Source of the DNA: Pseudoduganella violacea
GTDB lineage: Bacteria; Pseudomonadota; Gammaproteobacteria; Burkholderiales; Burkholderiaceae_D
Direction of reading: 5' to 3'
NCBI RefSeq assembly: GCF_014191875.1
Contig: NZ_JACHXD010000001.1
Span: 248,001 to 312,000, forward strand
Length of the DNA stretch: 64,000 nucleotides
Shown here in pieces: positions 15,725 to 25,683 of the stretch. The number at the start of each line of letters is the position of its first letter. Within the stretch, counting starts at the first letter, position 1. A program made the translations under genes and the position numbers. The notes below the pieces were generated by a model. That model was not told the origin of the DNA and made no database searches. It saw only the letters and a program-made list of their open reading frames with translations.

Positions 15725-18700
15725 GCCGTTCTTTCGTTGATCTTCAGGTGCAGCGCGGAGGCCGCCTCGTTCAGTTGCGCCAGCGCGCCATCAAAATCGT
15801 ATTGGCCGATCTGACGCTGCAGCTGGCGCGCGTGCTCGCCCTGCCCTGCCGCCGCCAGCTGCGGACAGAGTTTTTCGGCCAGCTTGAGGGCCGCCGAATC
15901 GTCCTGCTCCAGCAGCGATGCCAGTTCCTGCAGGCCGGCGGCCAGGGCCACCAGATCCTGCTGGCCCTCGGCGGCGGGAGCGCCGGCCTCGCTGGCCTGC
16001 GCCTTGGCGCGCGCCGCGCCGCCTTGCAGCGCCGCCGGGTCGATGACGCTGCCCGCGCCCAAGCGCAGCGTCATGGTGATGCTGACCACCACGTCGCGCA
16101 ATTCCGCTTGCATAGCTGCAGTCACTTCGTCGCGCCCTTCTTCCACGCCATGACTGAGCATGGATTCGAGCTGCGCCGCGCTGTCGGCCACACCGGCCGC
16201 GCCGATATTGCCGGCCAGGCCTTTGACGGTATGCGCTTCGCGCGTGGCGGACGCCAGGTCGTTATTGTCGACGGCGGCGGCGATGCGATTCATCACGTCA
16301 GCCTGGGTTTCCGCAAAGCGTATCAGCAGCTTGCGCATCAGCTTAGCATTTCCGCCGACGCGCTGCAGGGCCGCTTCCATTTGCAGGCCAGGAATTTGCG
16401 GCAGGTTTTCCGCTTCCTCCTCGCGCGCCGCCGCCATGCTGGCGGCCGGACGGCGCGGCTTGATCCAGCGCGCCAGGGTGGCGAACAGCTGGCTCACGTC
16501 GACCGGCTTGGCGATGAAATCGTTCATGCCGGCGGTCAGGCACTTCTCCTTGTCGCCCACCATGGCGTTGGCCGTCATGGCGATCACGGGCAGCTCGGCA
16601 TAGCGCGGGTTTTCACGCAGCTTGCGGGTGGCGTCGTAGCCGTCCATGATCGGCATCTGGCAGTCCATCAGCACGCCGTCGTAATGCGTGACGGCGATCT
16701 TGGCCAGGGCCATGGCGCCGTTAGTGGCCACGTCGACGCGCACGCCGGCGTCGCCGAGCAGCTGCTGCGCCACTTCGCGGTTGACCTCATTGTCCTCCAC
16801 CAGCAGCAGGTGGGCGCCGCGCATGGACTGGGCCGCAGACTGGTAATCGGCTTCGCGGCGGCGCGTGCGGCAGCGGTTCAGATCCTTGCCATAGGCGGTG
16901 GAGATGGAATCCATCAGGGTCGAGGCGCTGACCGGTTTATTGAGCACGCTGTCGACATGGACTTCGCGCGCCTCGTCCATCAGCACATCGCGGTTATAGG
17001 CGGTGACGACGATGAAGCGCGGCAGCGCGTCCGGCGCAAAGCCGGCATCGGCGCGGATGGCCTGGATCGCTTCGATGCCGTTCATGTCCGGCATCTGCCA
17101 GTCCATCAGCACCACGCCGAAGGGCTGGCCGGCCTGGCGCGCCTGGGACACGGCCAGCACGGCTTCGGGACCGCTGCCCACGCCCACCGCGTCGAACTGC
17201 AGGGAAGTGAGCATGGCGACGAAGATTTCGCGCGCGGCGGCATTGTCGTCCACCACCAGCACGCGTTCGCCGGCGATGTCGGAATCGGGCGCCACGTCGG
17301 GCGTGTGCGTGCTGGGCAGGCCGAAGCGGGCGCTGAAGAAGAAGTTGCTGCCCACGCCGGCTTCGCTTTCCAGGCCGATCTCGCCTTCCATCATTTCCAC
17401 CAGGCGCTTGCTGATGGTCAGGCCCAGGCCCGTGCCGCCGTGGTGGCGGGTGGTCGAGGTGTCGCCCTGGGTGAAGGCCTGGAACAGCTTGGTGCGCTGG
17501 GCCGGGGTCAGGCCGATGCCGGTGTCGCGCACGTCGACGCGCAGGCTGACCTGGTCGTCGCTCTTGTCCAGCACGCGGATGGTGACGACGATCTCGCCCT
17601 GCTCGGTGAACTTGATGGCGTTATTGGTCAGGTTGATCAGCACCTGGCCGAAGCGCAGCGGGTCGCCCACCAGGGCCACCGGCACGTCGGGCGCGATGTC
17701 GAACAGCAGCTCCAGGCCCTTGTCCTGGGCGCGCATCACCGACAGGTCGGCGATATGGGCCATCACGTCTTCCAGATAGAAGTCGACGTTCTCGAAGGCC
17801 AGCTTGCCCGCCTCGATCTTGGAGAAGTCCAGGATATCGTTGACGATGCCGAGCAGATTGCGCGCCGCCGACTCCACCTTCTCCAGGTAGTTGCGCTGTT
17901 TCGGCGTCAGTTCGGTCTGCAGGGCCAGATGCGTCATGCCGATGATGCCGTTCATCGGCGTGCGGATCTCGTGCGACATATTGGCCAGGAAGTCGGACTT
18001 CATCTTGGTGGCGTCTTCCGCCACTTCGACCGCGTGGCGCAACTGCTGTTCGGCCGCCAGCGCCGCCGTCATGTCCTTCAGCGCCAGCAGCAGTTCACCC
18101 GTTTCATCCTTCGACGTGACTTCAATAACGGAACTCAAGTCGCCCTTGGCGACGCGGGTGGCGATGGCCACGGCTTCGGCCAGCGGCCGCGTGATCGAAC
18201 GCGCCGAAATGGCGAAGGCCACGCCCACCAGCACGGCGGCCAGGCCGATGGCGCTCATCCACACCAGCGAGGCGTTGATGTCGGCGCGCGCCTCGGCGCC
18301 GGCCGCCAGCACGGTGCGCTTTTGCAGCGCGCTCAGTTCGCGGATGGCGCCTTGCAGGCGGTTCAGCGCGGGCGTGGCCAGGTTATCGAGACGGTCTTCG
18401 GCGCTGGCGCGTTCGCCCGCTTCCACCATATCGGCCACGGCGGCGAAGCTGTCGAAGTATTCGCTGCGCGCCGACTTGATGCGCTCGATCAGGTGCTGGG
18501 CTTCCGGCGCTTTCTGCAATTCAGCCAGTTGCTCCAGTTCGCGCTCGATGCCGCGCTTGATTTCCTCGATGCGGGCGTAACTGTGGGCGCGCTGCGCCAG
18601 ATTGCTCTGCATGATGAGCGTCACCATGCGGGTGGACGCGTCGCGCGAATGGATGTCGATATTGTTGATGGCGGTGTAGGCGGCCCAATCCTGGCTCAGG

Positions 18701-18831
18701 ATGCGGTCGCCCTCGGCGCGGATGGCGTAGATGCGGCAGACGCCGACCAGGATCACGCTCATCATCAGAAAGATCAGGATCGCATAACCCGCGTTGATGC
18801 GAACACTGATCCGTATGTCCCTAAAACGCAT
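15721..18831 (-). CDS. Hybrid sensor histidine kinase with two receivers and HPt domain
   Basis: This is a 1036-residue membrane kinase. A transmembrane segment at about 13-35 is followed by a helical periplasmic sensor of the 4HB/MCP type to about 188, a second segment at 188-210 and HAMP to about 262. HisKA follows with His287 in [10 protein letters not shown], then HATPase_c with N-box NLTNNAIKF near 399-407 and G-boxes DTGIGL and [13 protein letters not shown]. Receiver 1 has Asp576 ([10 protein letters not shown]), receiver 2 has Asp722 ([10 protein letters not shown]) and the HPt has His866 ([13 protein letters not shown]). After the HPt there is a further Ala-rich region of about 130 residues with no recognised domain. 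The phosphorelay probably ends on the HD-GYP protein encoded downstream with a 4-base overlap. Confidence 0.93.
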   Translation of the reverse strand: MRFRDIRISVRINAGYAILIFLMMSVILVGVCRIYAIRAEGDRILSQDWAAYTAINNIDIHSRDASTRMVTLIMQSNLAQRAHSYARIEEIKRGIERELEQLAELQKAPEAQHLIERIKSARSEYFDSFAAVADMVEAGERASAEDRLDNLATPALNRLQGAIRELSALQKRTVLAAGAEARADINASLVWMSAIGLAAVLVGVAFAISARSITRPLAEAVAIATRVAKGDLSSVIEVTSKDETGELLLALKDMTAALAAEQQLRHAVEVAEDATKMKSDFLANMSHEIRTPMNGIIGMTHLALQTELTPKQRNYLEKVESAARNLLGIVNDILDFSKIEAGKLAFENVDFYLEDVMAHIADLSVMRAQDKGLELLFDIAPDVPVALVGDPLRFGQVLINLTNNAIKFTEQGEIVVTIRVLDKSDDQVSLRVDVRDTGIGLTPAQRTKLFQAFTQGDTSTTRHHGGTGLGLTISKRLVEMMEGEIGLESEAGVGSNFFFSARFGLPSTHTPDVAPDSDIAGERVLVVDDNAAAREIFVAMLTSLQFDAVGVGSGPEAVLAVSQARQAGQPFGVVLMDWQMPDMNGIEAIQAIRADAGFAPDALPRFIVVTAYNRDVLMDEAREVHVDSVLNKPVSASTLMDSISTAYGKDLNRCRTRRREADYQSAAQSMRGAHLLLVEDNEVNREVAQQLLGDAGVRVDVATNGAMALAKIAVTHYDGVLMDCQMPIMDGYDATRKLRENPRYAELPVIAMTANAMVGDKEKCLTAGMNDFIAKPVDVSQLFATLARWIKPRRPAASMAAAREEEAENLPQIPGLQMEAALQRVGGNAKLMRKLLIRFAETQADVMNRIAAAVDNNDLASATREAHTVKGLAGNIGAAGVADSAAQLESMLSHGVEEGRDEVTAAMQAELRDVVVSITMTLRLGAGSVIDPAALQGGAARAKAQASEAGAPAAEGQQDLVALAAGLQELASLLEQDDSAALKLAEKLCPQLAAAGQGEHARQLQRQIGQYDFDGALAQLNEAASALHLKINERTA

Positions 18832-18840
18832 AAAACTTCC

Positions 18841-19119
18841 TTAAAACTCTGTCTGGCCGGCGCGGGTCGCCTCGGCTCCACCCTCCATGTTAACCTGCTT
18901 TTGGGCAATATGGTCTTTCAGGCAGGCCGCGCACCAGCAGCCCACGGCCGCATCGGCGGCGCCGGCGGCAGCGTCCAGCGCCGCCGCCGGCAACTCCGGC
19001 ACCGGCACGGCGGGCGGAAAATAGGTGCACCAGCAGGGTTCCGTGGGCAGCTTGCCGTCCGGTCCCGCGTCGACCATGGCGCAGGAAAAGCTGGCGCCGC
19101 AGCGTGTGCATGTGCTCAT
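18841..19119 (-). CDS. Cysteine-rich CWC-family protein
   Basis: This 92-residue protein has CTRCGASFSC at the N-terminus, CWCTYFPP in the middle and CWCAACLKDHI near the C-terminus. It matches the Cys_rich_CWC family, whose members are small presumed zinc binders of unknown role. Its ATG overlaps the anti-sigma gene's stop as ATGA. Its own stop is 9 bases before the hybrid kinase start, so it connects the sigma module to the kinase module in one transcription unit. Confidence 0.85.
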   Translation of the reverse strand: MSTCTRCGASFSCAMVDAGPDGKLPTEPCWCTYFPPAVPVPELPAAALDAAAGAADAAVGCWCAACLKDHIAQKQVNMEGGAEATRAGQTEF

Positions 19120-19322
19120 CGCTTCTCCTCGTCGTCAAAGGGAAAACGCCGCATGGCCTGGCGCAGCAGGGACATCTGCCCGCTGAAGCGGGTGCAGGCG
19201 TCGCATACGCTCAGGTGCAGGCGCAGGCGGATGCGCTCGACCAGCGAGAGCTGGCGGTCCATGCCTTCGGAGACAAGGCGGTGTACTTCGCGGCAGGTGG
19301 GCTTGAGGCCGGGCTTTTCCAT
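19116..19322 (-). CDS. Zinc-finger (zf-HC2) anti-sigma factor, short form
   Basis: The 68-residue protein has the ZAS motif pattern: C-x3-H (CREVHRLVSEGMDR), then a distal H-x3-C-x2-C (LHLSVCDACTRF). This is the zinc-binding anti-sigma domain that occludes ECF sigma factors. It has no transmembrane segment, so it would act in the cytoplasm as a soluble, possibly redox-sensitive anti-sigma (inference from family). I chose ATG 19322, which lies 5 bases after the sigma gene's stop. An upstream in-frame ATG would overlap the sigma gene. Confidence 0.85.
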   Translation of the reverse strand: MEKPGLKPTCREVHRLVSEGMDRQLSLVERIRLRLHLSVCDACTRFSGQMSLLRQAMRRFPFDDEEKR

Positions 19323-19327
19323 AGGGT

Positions 19328-19900
19328 CTAATGAGCGTGGTGGCCGAACCAGTTCAGATCGAGGCATTCGCGCAGGCGCATGCGGGCACGATACAGCAGC
19401 ACCCAGGCATTAGACGCGCTAATGGCCAATTCCTTACAAATTTCCTCGGTTTCCAGTTCCAGCCATTCGCGCATCATGAAAATGCGCGCGGTCTTGGCCG
19501 GCAACTGGTCGAGGCAGACTTCGAGCACGCGGAAGAAGTCCTTCTGTTCCAGGCTGCGGTCAGGATCGCCCCACTGGCGCGGCAGCTCGCGCGCATGGCC
19601 GTCACGCGCGAACAGGGCGTCGATGGCCTCGTCCTCGCTCTGGCCCTCGTCCGGTTCGATCTGGCGTTCGCGCGTGGCACTGCGCAGGGCGTCGATGATC
19701 TTGTATTTAAGGATGCCGGTCACATAGGTGCGCAAGGAGGACTGGCCGGCATAGCGCCCGGGCTGTTCCAGCACGGCGATCAGGGCATCCTGTACGGCGT
19801 CTTCGGCCAAGGCTTGGTTTCGTATTTGCAACTGTGCAAAACGGACAAGCAGGGGCCGCATGGCTTCAAGCTGGCTATGGAGTTCTTCGTTGGCAGGCAT
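19328..19900 (-). CDS. ECF-type sigma-70 family RNA polymerase sigma factor
   Basis: This 190-residue sigma factor has region 2 around [23 protein letters not shown] and [20 protein letters not shown]. Region 4 is [45 protein letters not shown]. The linker is acidic ([16 protein letters not shown]). The ATG at 19900 gives the normal length; the open frame runs about 14 codons further upstream. It is followed directly by its zf-HC2 anti-sigma, as in many ECF groups, and heads a five-gene run ending with the HD-GYP regulator. Target promoter not identifiable here. Confidence 0.9.
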   Translation of the reverse strand: MPANEELHSQLEAMRPLLVRFAQLQIRNQALAEDAVQDALIAVLEQPGRYAGQSSLRTYVTGILKYKIIDALRSATRERQIEPDEGQSEDEAIDALFARDGHARELPRQWGDPDRSLEQKDFFRVLEVCLDQLPAKTARIFMMREWLELETEEICKELAISASNAWVLLYRARMRLRECLDLNWFGHHAH

Positions 19901-20013
19901 ATGCGGCCAGCCTAGCGGAAGCGTGCCGGATTGACAATCCAATTGGACCGAAAATTCACACTTGCAAGCGGCGATTGGCTGTAAAATCGCACAAATTTCT
20001 AACCGGACCCGCC

Positions 20014-20940
20014 ATGACCTCTTTGCCTAATCTGAGCCTGGACATGAATCAAAACGACCTGACTGCGGTCTCGCCGCAGATCAAGGCTCAGATTCTGGCC
20101 GAAGCGCTGCCCTACATCCGTAATTTCCACGGCAAGACCATCGTCATCAAATACGGTGGCAATGCCATGACCGACGAGCGCCTGAAGCACGGCTTCGCGC
20201 GCGATGTGATCCTGCTGAAACTGGTAGGCATGAATCCGGTCGTGGTGCACGGTGGCGGTCCGCAGATCGACAACGCGCTGAAAAAAATCGGCAAGCAAGG
20301 CACCTTCGTGCAGGGCATGCGCATCACCGACGAAGAAACCATGGAAGTGGTGGAGTGGGTGCTGGGCGGCGAAGTGCAGCAGGATATCGTGATGCTGATT
20401 AACCACTACGGCGGCCAAGCCGTGGGCCTGACCGGCAAGGACGGCGGCTTGATCCGCGCCCGCAAGATGGCCATGCCGGACCGCGAAAACCCAGGCCAAT
20501 TCCTCGACATCGGCTTCGTCGGCGAGATCGACGCGATCAATCCGGCCGTGGTCAAGGCGCTGCAGGACGACGCCTTCATCCCCATCATTTCGCCGATCGG
20601 TTTCGGCCAGGACGGCCAGGCCTACAACATCAATGCCGACGTCGTCGCAGGCAAGATCGCGGAAATCCTGAAGGCCGAAAAGCTGATCATGATGACCAAT
20701 ATCGCCGGCGTTCAGGACAAGAACGGCAATCTGGTGACCGACCTGTCGGCGCGCGAGATCGACGAGATGTTCGCCGACGGCACGATTTCGGGCGGCATGC
20801 TGCCTAAAATTTCATCGGCACTGGACGCGGCCAAGTCCGGCGTGAACACCGTGCACATCATCGATGGGCGAATTGAGCACAGTTTATTGCTTGAGGTGTT
20901 GACCGAACAGGCATTTGGCACTATGATCCGGTCTCACTAA
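20014..20940 (+). CDS. argB: Acetylglutamate kinase
   Basis: This 308-residue amino-acid-kinase-fold enzyme phosphorylates N-acetyl-L-glutamate in arginine biosynthesis. Motifs: VIKYGGNAM near residue 45, [23 protein letters not shown], a substrate segment [30 protein letters not shown] and the C-terminal [25 protein letters not shown] 20014 is chosen. The Shine-Dalgarno is weak there, and ATG 20044 is an alternative 10 codons in. The upstream part of the open frame overlaps the sigma gene and is not used. The gene is divergent from the sigma operon, with 113 bases between them. Confidence 0.95.
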   Translation: MTSLPNLSLDMNQNDLTAVSPQIKAQILAEALPYIRNFHGKTIVIKYGGNAMTDERLKHGFARDVILLKLVGMNPVVVHGGGPQIDNALKKIGKQGTFVQGMRITDEETMEVVEWVLGGEVQQDIVMLINHYGGQAVGLTGKDGGLIRARKMAMPDRENPGQFLDIGFVGEIDAINPAVVKALQDDAFIPIISPIGFGQDGQAYNINADVVAGKIAEILKAEKLIMMTNIAGVQDKNGNLVTDLSAREIDEMFADGTISGGMLPKISSALDAAKSGVNTVHIIDGRIEHSLLLEVLTEQAFGTMIRSH

Positions 20941-20947
20941 ATTTTTT

Positions 20948-20975
20948 AGCGGCGCAAGAACACCACAGCGCCGCT
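20948..20975. other. Strong hairpin between argB and tRNA-Thr
   Basis: A perfect 8-bp stem AGCGGCGC / GCGCCGCT with a 12-base loop begins 7 bases after the argB stop. The T-run lies before the stem on the plus strand rather than after it, so it is not a canonical terminator for argB. It may protect the argB mRNA end or mark the boundary of the tRNA transcript (inference). Confidence 0.6.
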
Positions 20976-20986
20976 GAAATGTGAAT

Positions 20987-21061
<75 letters not shown>

Positions 21062-21068
21062 TTCCTCT

Positions 21069-21992
21069 TCAGTAGATCCGCTCCACCGCAATACCCCGCC
21101 GACGCAGCAAGTCCGGCACATTCTCCCAACCGATCAGATGCAACGCCCCGATCGCGGCCACGCTGAGTTTTTCGCGCGCCAGCAGTTTGGCAATGCCGTC
21201 GGCCAGTTGCGGATTGCGCTCTTCCAGCAATACCTTTTTCATAAATTTGCCGGAAAAAGTAGCATCATTGGACAGCTTGCGCGCCACCGCGTCCAAGGCA
21301 GCCGGATTGGCGCTGCTCCAGGCATCCATCAGTTCGCGCGCCTCGCCCGCGTATTTCTCGTCTTCGATCGATTGCAGGTCTTCTTCCAGCATGCGCAGCT
21401 GCTCGGCGTCGCTCAGGCGGCCGAACAGGGACATCTGGCCTTCCACCGATTCCAGCTCCTCCACCTTGAGACGGCGCGCGCGCGCCTGCTTGGACAGCCA
21501 GGCGTCGACCGCCAGGATGGGTTGATAACCCTGGGAGCCGAATTCCGCGATGGTCAGGGCGCTGGTCAGCATCCATGGCTTCAGCGGCGCGGCCGCTTCG
21601 GGCGGAATGCCGTATTTGCGCAATGCGCGTTCCAGGCGCGCGCGCGCGGCCGGCGAGAGCTGGGCCGAAGCCGGGCCGCTGCCGGGCGCGTAGACGCCGT
21701 ATTTGCGCACGGCGTTGAGCATGCGCTTCTGGTCCGCCAGCGGATCGATTTCCAGCGCCAGCACGCTGGCCTGGGTCAGCGCTTCGGTGATGCGCGGCTC
21801 CAGCGGATAGAAATCGGGCGAGCCGACGTGGATGGTGCCGAACAGGTAAAGCGTATTGCCGCCCTGCTCCGCCTTGAATAAGACGCCGCGGTTCGGGATG
21901 GCCGGGGCGGTAGCCTGCGCCTGCTGCGCCCAGGCGGGCTGCAAGGTCAGGCAGAACAGACTGTAAAAGATCACTATAATCAGGCGTCGCAT
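21069..21992 (-). CDS. TraB/GumN-family protein, probably secreted
   Basis: This 307-residue protein has a signal peptide (MRRLIIVIFYSLFCLTLQPAWAQ, cleavage after AWA). The mature part has LYLFGTIHVGSPDFYPL, with the GTIH(V)G motif of the TraB family, ALEIDPL and a terminal GAIGALHLIGWENVPDLLRRRG carrying the second conserved GxxH element. TraB/Tiki-related proteins are proposed metalloproteases; GumN-like bacterial members are mostly uncharacterised. The conserved Glu and His residues of the family are visible, so catalysis is possible. It converges with the tRNA gene. Confidence 0.88.
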   Translation of the reverse strand: MRRLIIVIFYSLFCLTLQPAWAQQAQATAPAIPNRGVLFKAEQGGNTLYLFGTIHVGSPDFYPLEPRITEALTQASVLALEIDPLADQKRMLNAVRKYGVYAPGSGPASAQLSPAARARLERALRKYGIPPEAAAPLKPWMLTSALTIAEFGSQGYQPILAVDAWLSKQARARRLKVEELESVEGQMSLFGRLSDAEQLRMLEEDLQSIEDEKYAGEARELMDAWSSANPAALDAVARKLSNDATFSGKFMKKVLLEERNPQLADGIAKLLAREKLSVAAIGALHLIGWENVPDLLRRRGIAVERIY

Positions 21993-22028
21993 GTTTTCCT
22001 TTGCTGCTTACTCTCTGGTTAATCTCCC

Positions 22029-22754
22029 GTGAATATTAAACGCTCCGATCCGGTCTGGCTATTCGACCTGGATAACACCCTGCACAACGCTTCGCACGCC
22101 ATCTTCCCGGCTATCAAGACGAATATGAACGCCTATATGGCGCGCGTGCTGGGCGACGGCGACACGCCGGCGGATATGGAGACGGTGAACGCTGCGCGCA
22201 CCCTGTATTGGCAGCGCTATGGCGCAACGCTACTGGGACTGGTGCGCCACCATGGCGTAAACGCCAGCCATTTTCTGGACGAGACGCACACGATGGAAGA
22301 CCTGCGCGCCATGATGCGCCATGAAAAAGGCCTGGGCCGCCTGCTCAAGCGTCTGCCCGGCCGCAAAATCCTGCTGACCAACGCGCCGCACCGCTATTCG
22401 ACGGCGGTGCTGCGGCATATGGGCTTGCAGCGCCAGTTCTCCCACCATATCTCGATCGAATCGATGCGGGTGCACCGCGAGCTGCGGCCCAAGCCCTCGA
22501 AACTGATGCTGCGCTCCCTGATGCGCAAGCAGGGCGTGACGGCGCGCCGCTGCATCCTGGTGGAGGACACCTTGGCCAATCTGCGCACGGCGCATATGCT
22601 GGGCATGCGCACCGTCTGGGTCACGCAATACCTGATCGTGGGCGATCCGATCGGCTCGGCGCATCCGCCGAAAAGGCTGAACCGGCCCGCTTGGGTCGAT
22701 GTCAAAGTAAAATCTGTCAAACATTTGCCGGCGCGGCTGTCGCGCCTGCGCTGA
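22029..22754 (+). CDS. HAD-superfamily pyrimidine 5'-nucleotidase
   Basis: The 241-residue HAD phosphatase has motif I WLFDLDNTLHNASHAIFP at residues 10-27, a helical cap, motif II ILLTNAPHRY, a lysine region HRELRPKPSKLML and motif III/IV CILVEDTLANLRTAHMLGM. This is the SDT1/YjjG-like group that dephosphorylates pyrimidine nucleoside monophosphates. The start is GTG 22029. It is transcribed with slmA and pabBC; in this group of bacteria it usually lies between argB and slmA (from memory). Confidence 0.88.
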   Translation: MNIKRSDPVWLFDLDNTLHNASHAIFPAIKTNMNAYMARVLGDGDTPADMETVNAARTLYWQRYGATLLGLVRHHGVNASHFLDETHTMEDLRAMMRHEKGLGRLLKRLPGRKILLTNAPHRYSTAVLRHMGLQRQFSHHISIESMRVHRELRPKPSKLMLRSLMRKQGVTARRCILVEDTLANLRTAHMLGMRTVWVTQYLIVGDPIGSAHPPKRLNRPAWVDVKVKSVKHLPARLSRLR

Positions 22755-22785
22755 TCCCCTCTTTTCAATCTTAGGTCGAACTCAC

Positions 22786-23361
22786 ATGGCTAGTACACCG
22801 CCAGGCCAACGCCGGCTGCAAATCCTCCAGGCCTTGGCCGAGATGCTGGAGCACCCGAAAGGCGAGAAAATCACCACCGCCGCGCTGGCGCGCAAGCTGG
22901 AATTCTCGGAAGCGGCCCTGTACCGCCATTTCGCCAGCAAGGCGCAGATGTTCGAGGGGCTGATCGAGTTCATCGAGTCCTCGGTCTTCGGCCTGATCAA
23001 CCAGATCGCCGAAAAACAGCAGGACGGCCTGGCCCAGGCGCGCGACATTCTGGCCATGCTGCTGCATTTCGCCAGCAGCAATCCGGGCATGACCCGGGTG
23101 CTGATCGGCGACGCGCTGGTGAACGAGGATGAGCGACTGCAAGCGCGCATGAACCAGTTTTACGACCGCGTGGAACTCTCGCTGAAACAGGCGCTACGCC
23201 TGGCCGCCAGCGAAGGCCTGGCGCACGAAGCCGACGTGCCGGCGCGCGCCGCCATGCTGGTCAACTATGTTTTGGGCTGCTGGCAGCGTTACGCCAAGAG
23301 CGGCTTCAAGCAAAACCCCTCACAAGATGCCCCGATCCAGATCGCACTACTGCTGCAATGA
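22786..23361 (+). CDS. slmA: Nucleoid occlusion factor SlmA
   Basis: This 191-residue TetR-type protein has an N-terminal helix-turn-helix (KITTAALARKLEFSEAALYRHFASKAQMFEGLIEFIE) and the SlmA-specific C-terminal domain ending NYVLGCWQRYAKSGFKQNPSQ. SlmA binds specific chromosomal sites and blocks FtsZ assembly over the nucleoid, coordinating division with segregation. Length is normal. Its stop overlaps the pabBC start as ATGA. Confidence 0.92.
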   Translation: MASTPPGQRRLQILQALAEMLEHPKGEKITTAALARKLEFSEAALYRHFASKAQMFEGLIEFIESSVFGLINQIAEKQQDGLAQARDILAMLLHFASSNPGMTRVLIGDALVNEDERLQARMNQFYDRVELSLKQALRLAASEGLAHEADVPARAAMLVNYVLGCWQRYAKSGFKQNPSQDAPIQIALLLQ

Positions 23362-25238
23362 ACGACACTAGCTTCACCGGTTTTCCCTGCTTTGCCCTGC
23401 TGGATGACGCCAGCCCTGGCGATATCCAGGCGCCGCGCTCGCGCCTGTACACCGGCCACGCCGCCACCCTGAGCTGCAGCGACAGCGCGCACTGGCCGCA
23501 ATTGCTGGACCAGATGCAGGCGGCGCTGGCGCGCGGCCAGTACGCCGTGAGCCTGTGCAGCTATGAACTGGGCGGCCACCTGCATGGCCTGCCGCCGCGC
23601 GCGGCGCAAGCCGGCCAGCCGCCGCTGGCGCAGATCCTGCTGTTCGAACGCTGCGAGCTGCTCGAACAGGGCCAGGTCGCGGCCTGGCTGGCAGAACGCT
23701 CCGGCGAGGAAGCCGCTGATGCCGCCGGACTGGCCGATATCCGCGCCAATGTGACGGAAGCGGAGTTCAGCGATGCGATCGAACGCATCCGCGCCTATAT
23801 TGCGGCGGGCGACACCTATCAGGTGAACTATACCTACCGCCTGCGCTTCGACGCCTTCGGTTCGATTTACGCCCTGTACGAGCGTCTGCGCGCGCGCCAG
23901 CCGGTGCCATACGGCGCCCTGATCGGGCTGGAAGACGGCACGGCGGTGGTCTCGCTATCACCCGAGCTGTTCGTCCAGCATCAGGACGGCGTGTTGACGG
24001 CGCGCCCGATGAAAGGCACGGCGCCGGCCGCCCTGCCCTCGCCTGCCATGCAGGATGCGGAGGCCCTGGCCGAAGAAAACCGGCGCCGCGCCCAGGTGCT
24101 GGCCAGCGACAGCAAGAATCGTGCTGAAAACCTGATGATCGTGGATTTGCTGCGCAACGATATCGGCCGCGTGGCCGTCACCGGTAGCGTGCAGGCGCCC
24201 GATCTGTTTGAAGTGCGACGCTACAGCAGCGTGCTGCAAATGACCTCCACCGTGCGCGCCGAACTGCGCGCCGACGCCAGCCTGGTCGAAATTTTTGAGG
24301 CGCTGTATCCCTGCGGTTCGATCACGGGCGCGCCCAAGCGTCGCACCATGGAAATCATCGCCGAGCTGGAAGCGGCGCCGCGCGGCATCTACACCGGCGC
24401 GATCGGCTGGTTCGATCCGCCCGCGCAAGCGCAAGGCGCCCGCCGCTTCGGCAATTTCTGCCTGTCGGTGCCGATCCGCACCCTGTATCTGCAAGCACCT
24501 GAAAACGGCGTGCGGCGCGGCGAGATGGGCGTGGGCGCGGGCATCGTCTACGACAGCAATCCGCAGGACGAATTCGCCGAGTGCAAATTGAAGGCACGCT
24601 TCCTCACCGGCCTGTCCAACGATTTCGAACTATTCGAAACCATGTACGCCACGCGCGAAAGCGGCGCGCGCCATCTCGAGCGCCATTTGCAGCGGCTGCA
24701 AGCCTCGGCGCGCTATTTCGGCTTTGCCTGGGACGAGGCGGCGGCGCACGCCTATATCCAGATGGCCTGCAATGCGCTGCCGCCCGCCACGCCACACCGC
24801 CTGCGCCTGGCGATGAACCAGGCCGGCGCCTTCGCCGTGCAGACCGGCGCGCTGACGCCGCTGGCGGAACCGGTGCGCGTGCTGCTGGCGCCCGAGGCCA
24901 CCAGCGCCAGCGAGCTTTTCCTGCGCCACAAATCGACGCTGCGCACGCGCTACGACGCGGCCTGGAAGGCGGCCGAAGCGCAAGGCGCTTTCGACCAGCT
25001 CTTCTTCAACGAGCGTGGAGAATTGACCGAGGGCGGGCGGTCCAGCGTCTTCCTGCGCCTGAACGGCCGCTGGGTCACGCCGCCGCTGGCTTGCGGGCTG
25101 CTGCCCGGCGTGATGCGCGCGGTGATCCTCGACGCCTGGCAGGCCGAGGAAGCGGTGGTCACGCGCGACATGCTGGCGCAGGCGGAGGAAGTCGTCGTCT
25201 GCAACGCCCTGCGCGGAGCGCTGCGGGCGACGCTGTAG
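23358..25238 (+). CDS. pabBC: Aminodeoxychorismate synthase component I fused to 4-amino-4-deoxychorismate lyase
   Basis: This 626-residue bifunctional enzyme belongs to folate (p-aminobenzoate) synthesis. Residues about 1-430 are the chorismate-binding domain, with YTYRLRFDAFGSIYALYE, RPMKGTAPA, LMIVDLLRNDIGRVA, YPCGSITGAPKRRTME and GEMGVGAGIVYDS. The KGT and GSITGAPK signatures support PabB over TrpE. Residues about 440-626 are a class IV PLP aminotransferase-fold domain, starting at FELFETMYATRESG and containing NERGELTEGGRSSVFL. Such PabB-PabC fusions are common in betaproteobacteria. The glutamine amidotransferase subunit PabA is not encoded next to it. Confidence 0.92.
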   Translation: MNDTSFTGFPCFALLDDASPGDIQAPRSRLYTGHAATLSCSDSAHWPQLLDQMQAALARGQYAVSLCSYELGGHLHGLPPRAAQAGQPPLAQILLFERCELLEQGQVAAWLAERSGEEAADAAGLADIRANVTEAEFSDAIERIRAYIAAGDTYQVNYTYRLRFDAFGSIYALYERLRARQPVPYGALIGLEDGTAVVSLSPELFVQHQDGVLTARPMKGTAPAALPSPAMQDAEALAEENRRRAQVLASDSKNRAENLMIVDLLRNDIGRVAVTGSVQAPDLFEVRRYSSVLQMTSTVRAELRADASLVEIFEALYPCGSITGAPKRRTMEIIAELEAAPRGIYTGAIGWFDPPAQAQGARRFGNFCLSVPIRTLYLQAPENGVRRGEMGVGAGIVYDSNPQDEFAECKLKARFLTGLSNDFELFETMYATRESGARHLERHLQRLQASARYFGFAWDEAAAHAYIQMACNALPPATPHRLRLAMNQAGAFAVQTGALTPLAEPVRVLLAPEATSASELFLRHKSTLRTRYDAAWKAAEAQGAFDQLFFNERGELTEGGRSSVFLRLNGRWVTPPLACGLLPGVMRAVILDAWQAEEAVVTRDMLAQAEEVVVCNALRGALRATL

Positions 25239-25241
25239 GCA

Positions 25242-25601
25242 TTACAAGTCCACGATCATCTTGAAGCCGCCGAAGATCATGCGCTTGCCGTCGAAGGGGA
25301 AAGTGGCGGGGTCCATCATCTCCTTCATGCGCGGGTCGTTCATCACTTTCTCGTTGATGATGTCGCGCTCCTCGCGCGATTCGTAGACGATCCACGAGAA
25401 CATCACCAACTCGCCCTCTTCCTGCTTCACCGCCTGCGGGAAGGAGGTGTGCACGCCCGGCTTCACGTCGTCGGCCATGCATTCGCGGAACTGCAGCGCG
25501 CCATGCTCGCGCCAGATGGCGCCCGCCTTTTGCGCCATTTCGCGGTAGGCATCGATATTTTTCTGTGGAACGGGAATCAGAAAGCCGTCAACATAAGGCA
25601 T
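25242..25601 (-). CDS. DUF1428-family protein (YbaA-like)
   Basis: This 119-residue protein starts at MPYVDGFLIPVP, preceded by AAGGAGAATGCG; the few codons upstream in the open frame are not needed. Conserved family parts include EHGALQFRECMADDV, ELVMFSWIVYESREERDIIN and the end PFDGKRMIFGGFKMIVDL. The family has a ferredoxin-like dimeric alpha/beta-barrel fold and no proven enzyme activity. It converges with pabBC (3-base gap) and is on the same strand as the GlxA-type regulator. Confidence 0.85.
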   Translation of the reverse strand: MPYVDGFLIPVPQKNIDAYREMAQKAGAIWREHGALQFRECMADDVKPGVHTSFPQAVKQEEGELVMFSWIVYESREERDIINEKVMNDPRMKEMMDPATFPFDGKRMIFGGFKMIVDL

Positions 25602-25683
25602 CGCATTCTCCTTGCTCAAGCAGGCGCAGCCGGGGTGCCGCGCACCGTGGCATCAGCTTAGTCACGTTCGATTGAAATTACAA

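Noticed and set aside
15748..19413. A 1221-codon open frame on the plus strand opposite the kinase/sigma operon
   Set aside because: It lies exactly antisense to well-recognised genes, has low-complexity His/Gln/Arg/Gly composition and no motif. It is a shadow of high-GC codon bias.
20948..20975. Hairpin after argB as an intrinsic terminator
   Set aside because: The T-run precedes rather than follows the stem on the coding strand, so it is listed only as a hairpin.
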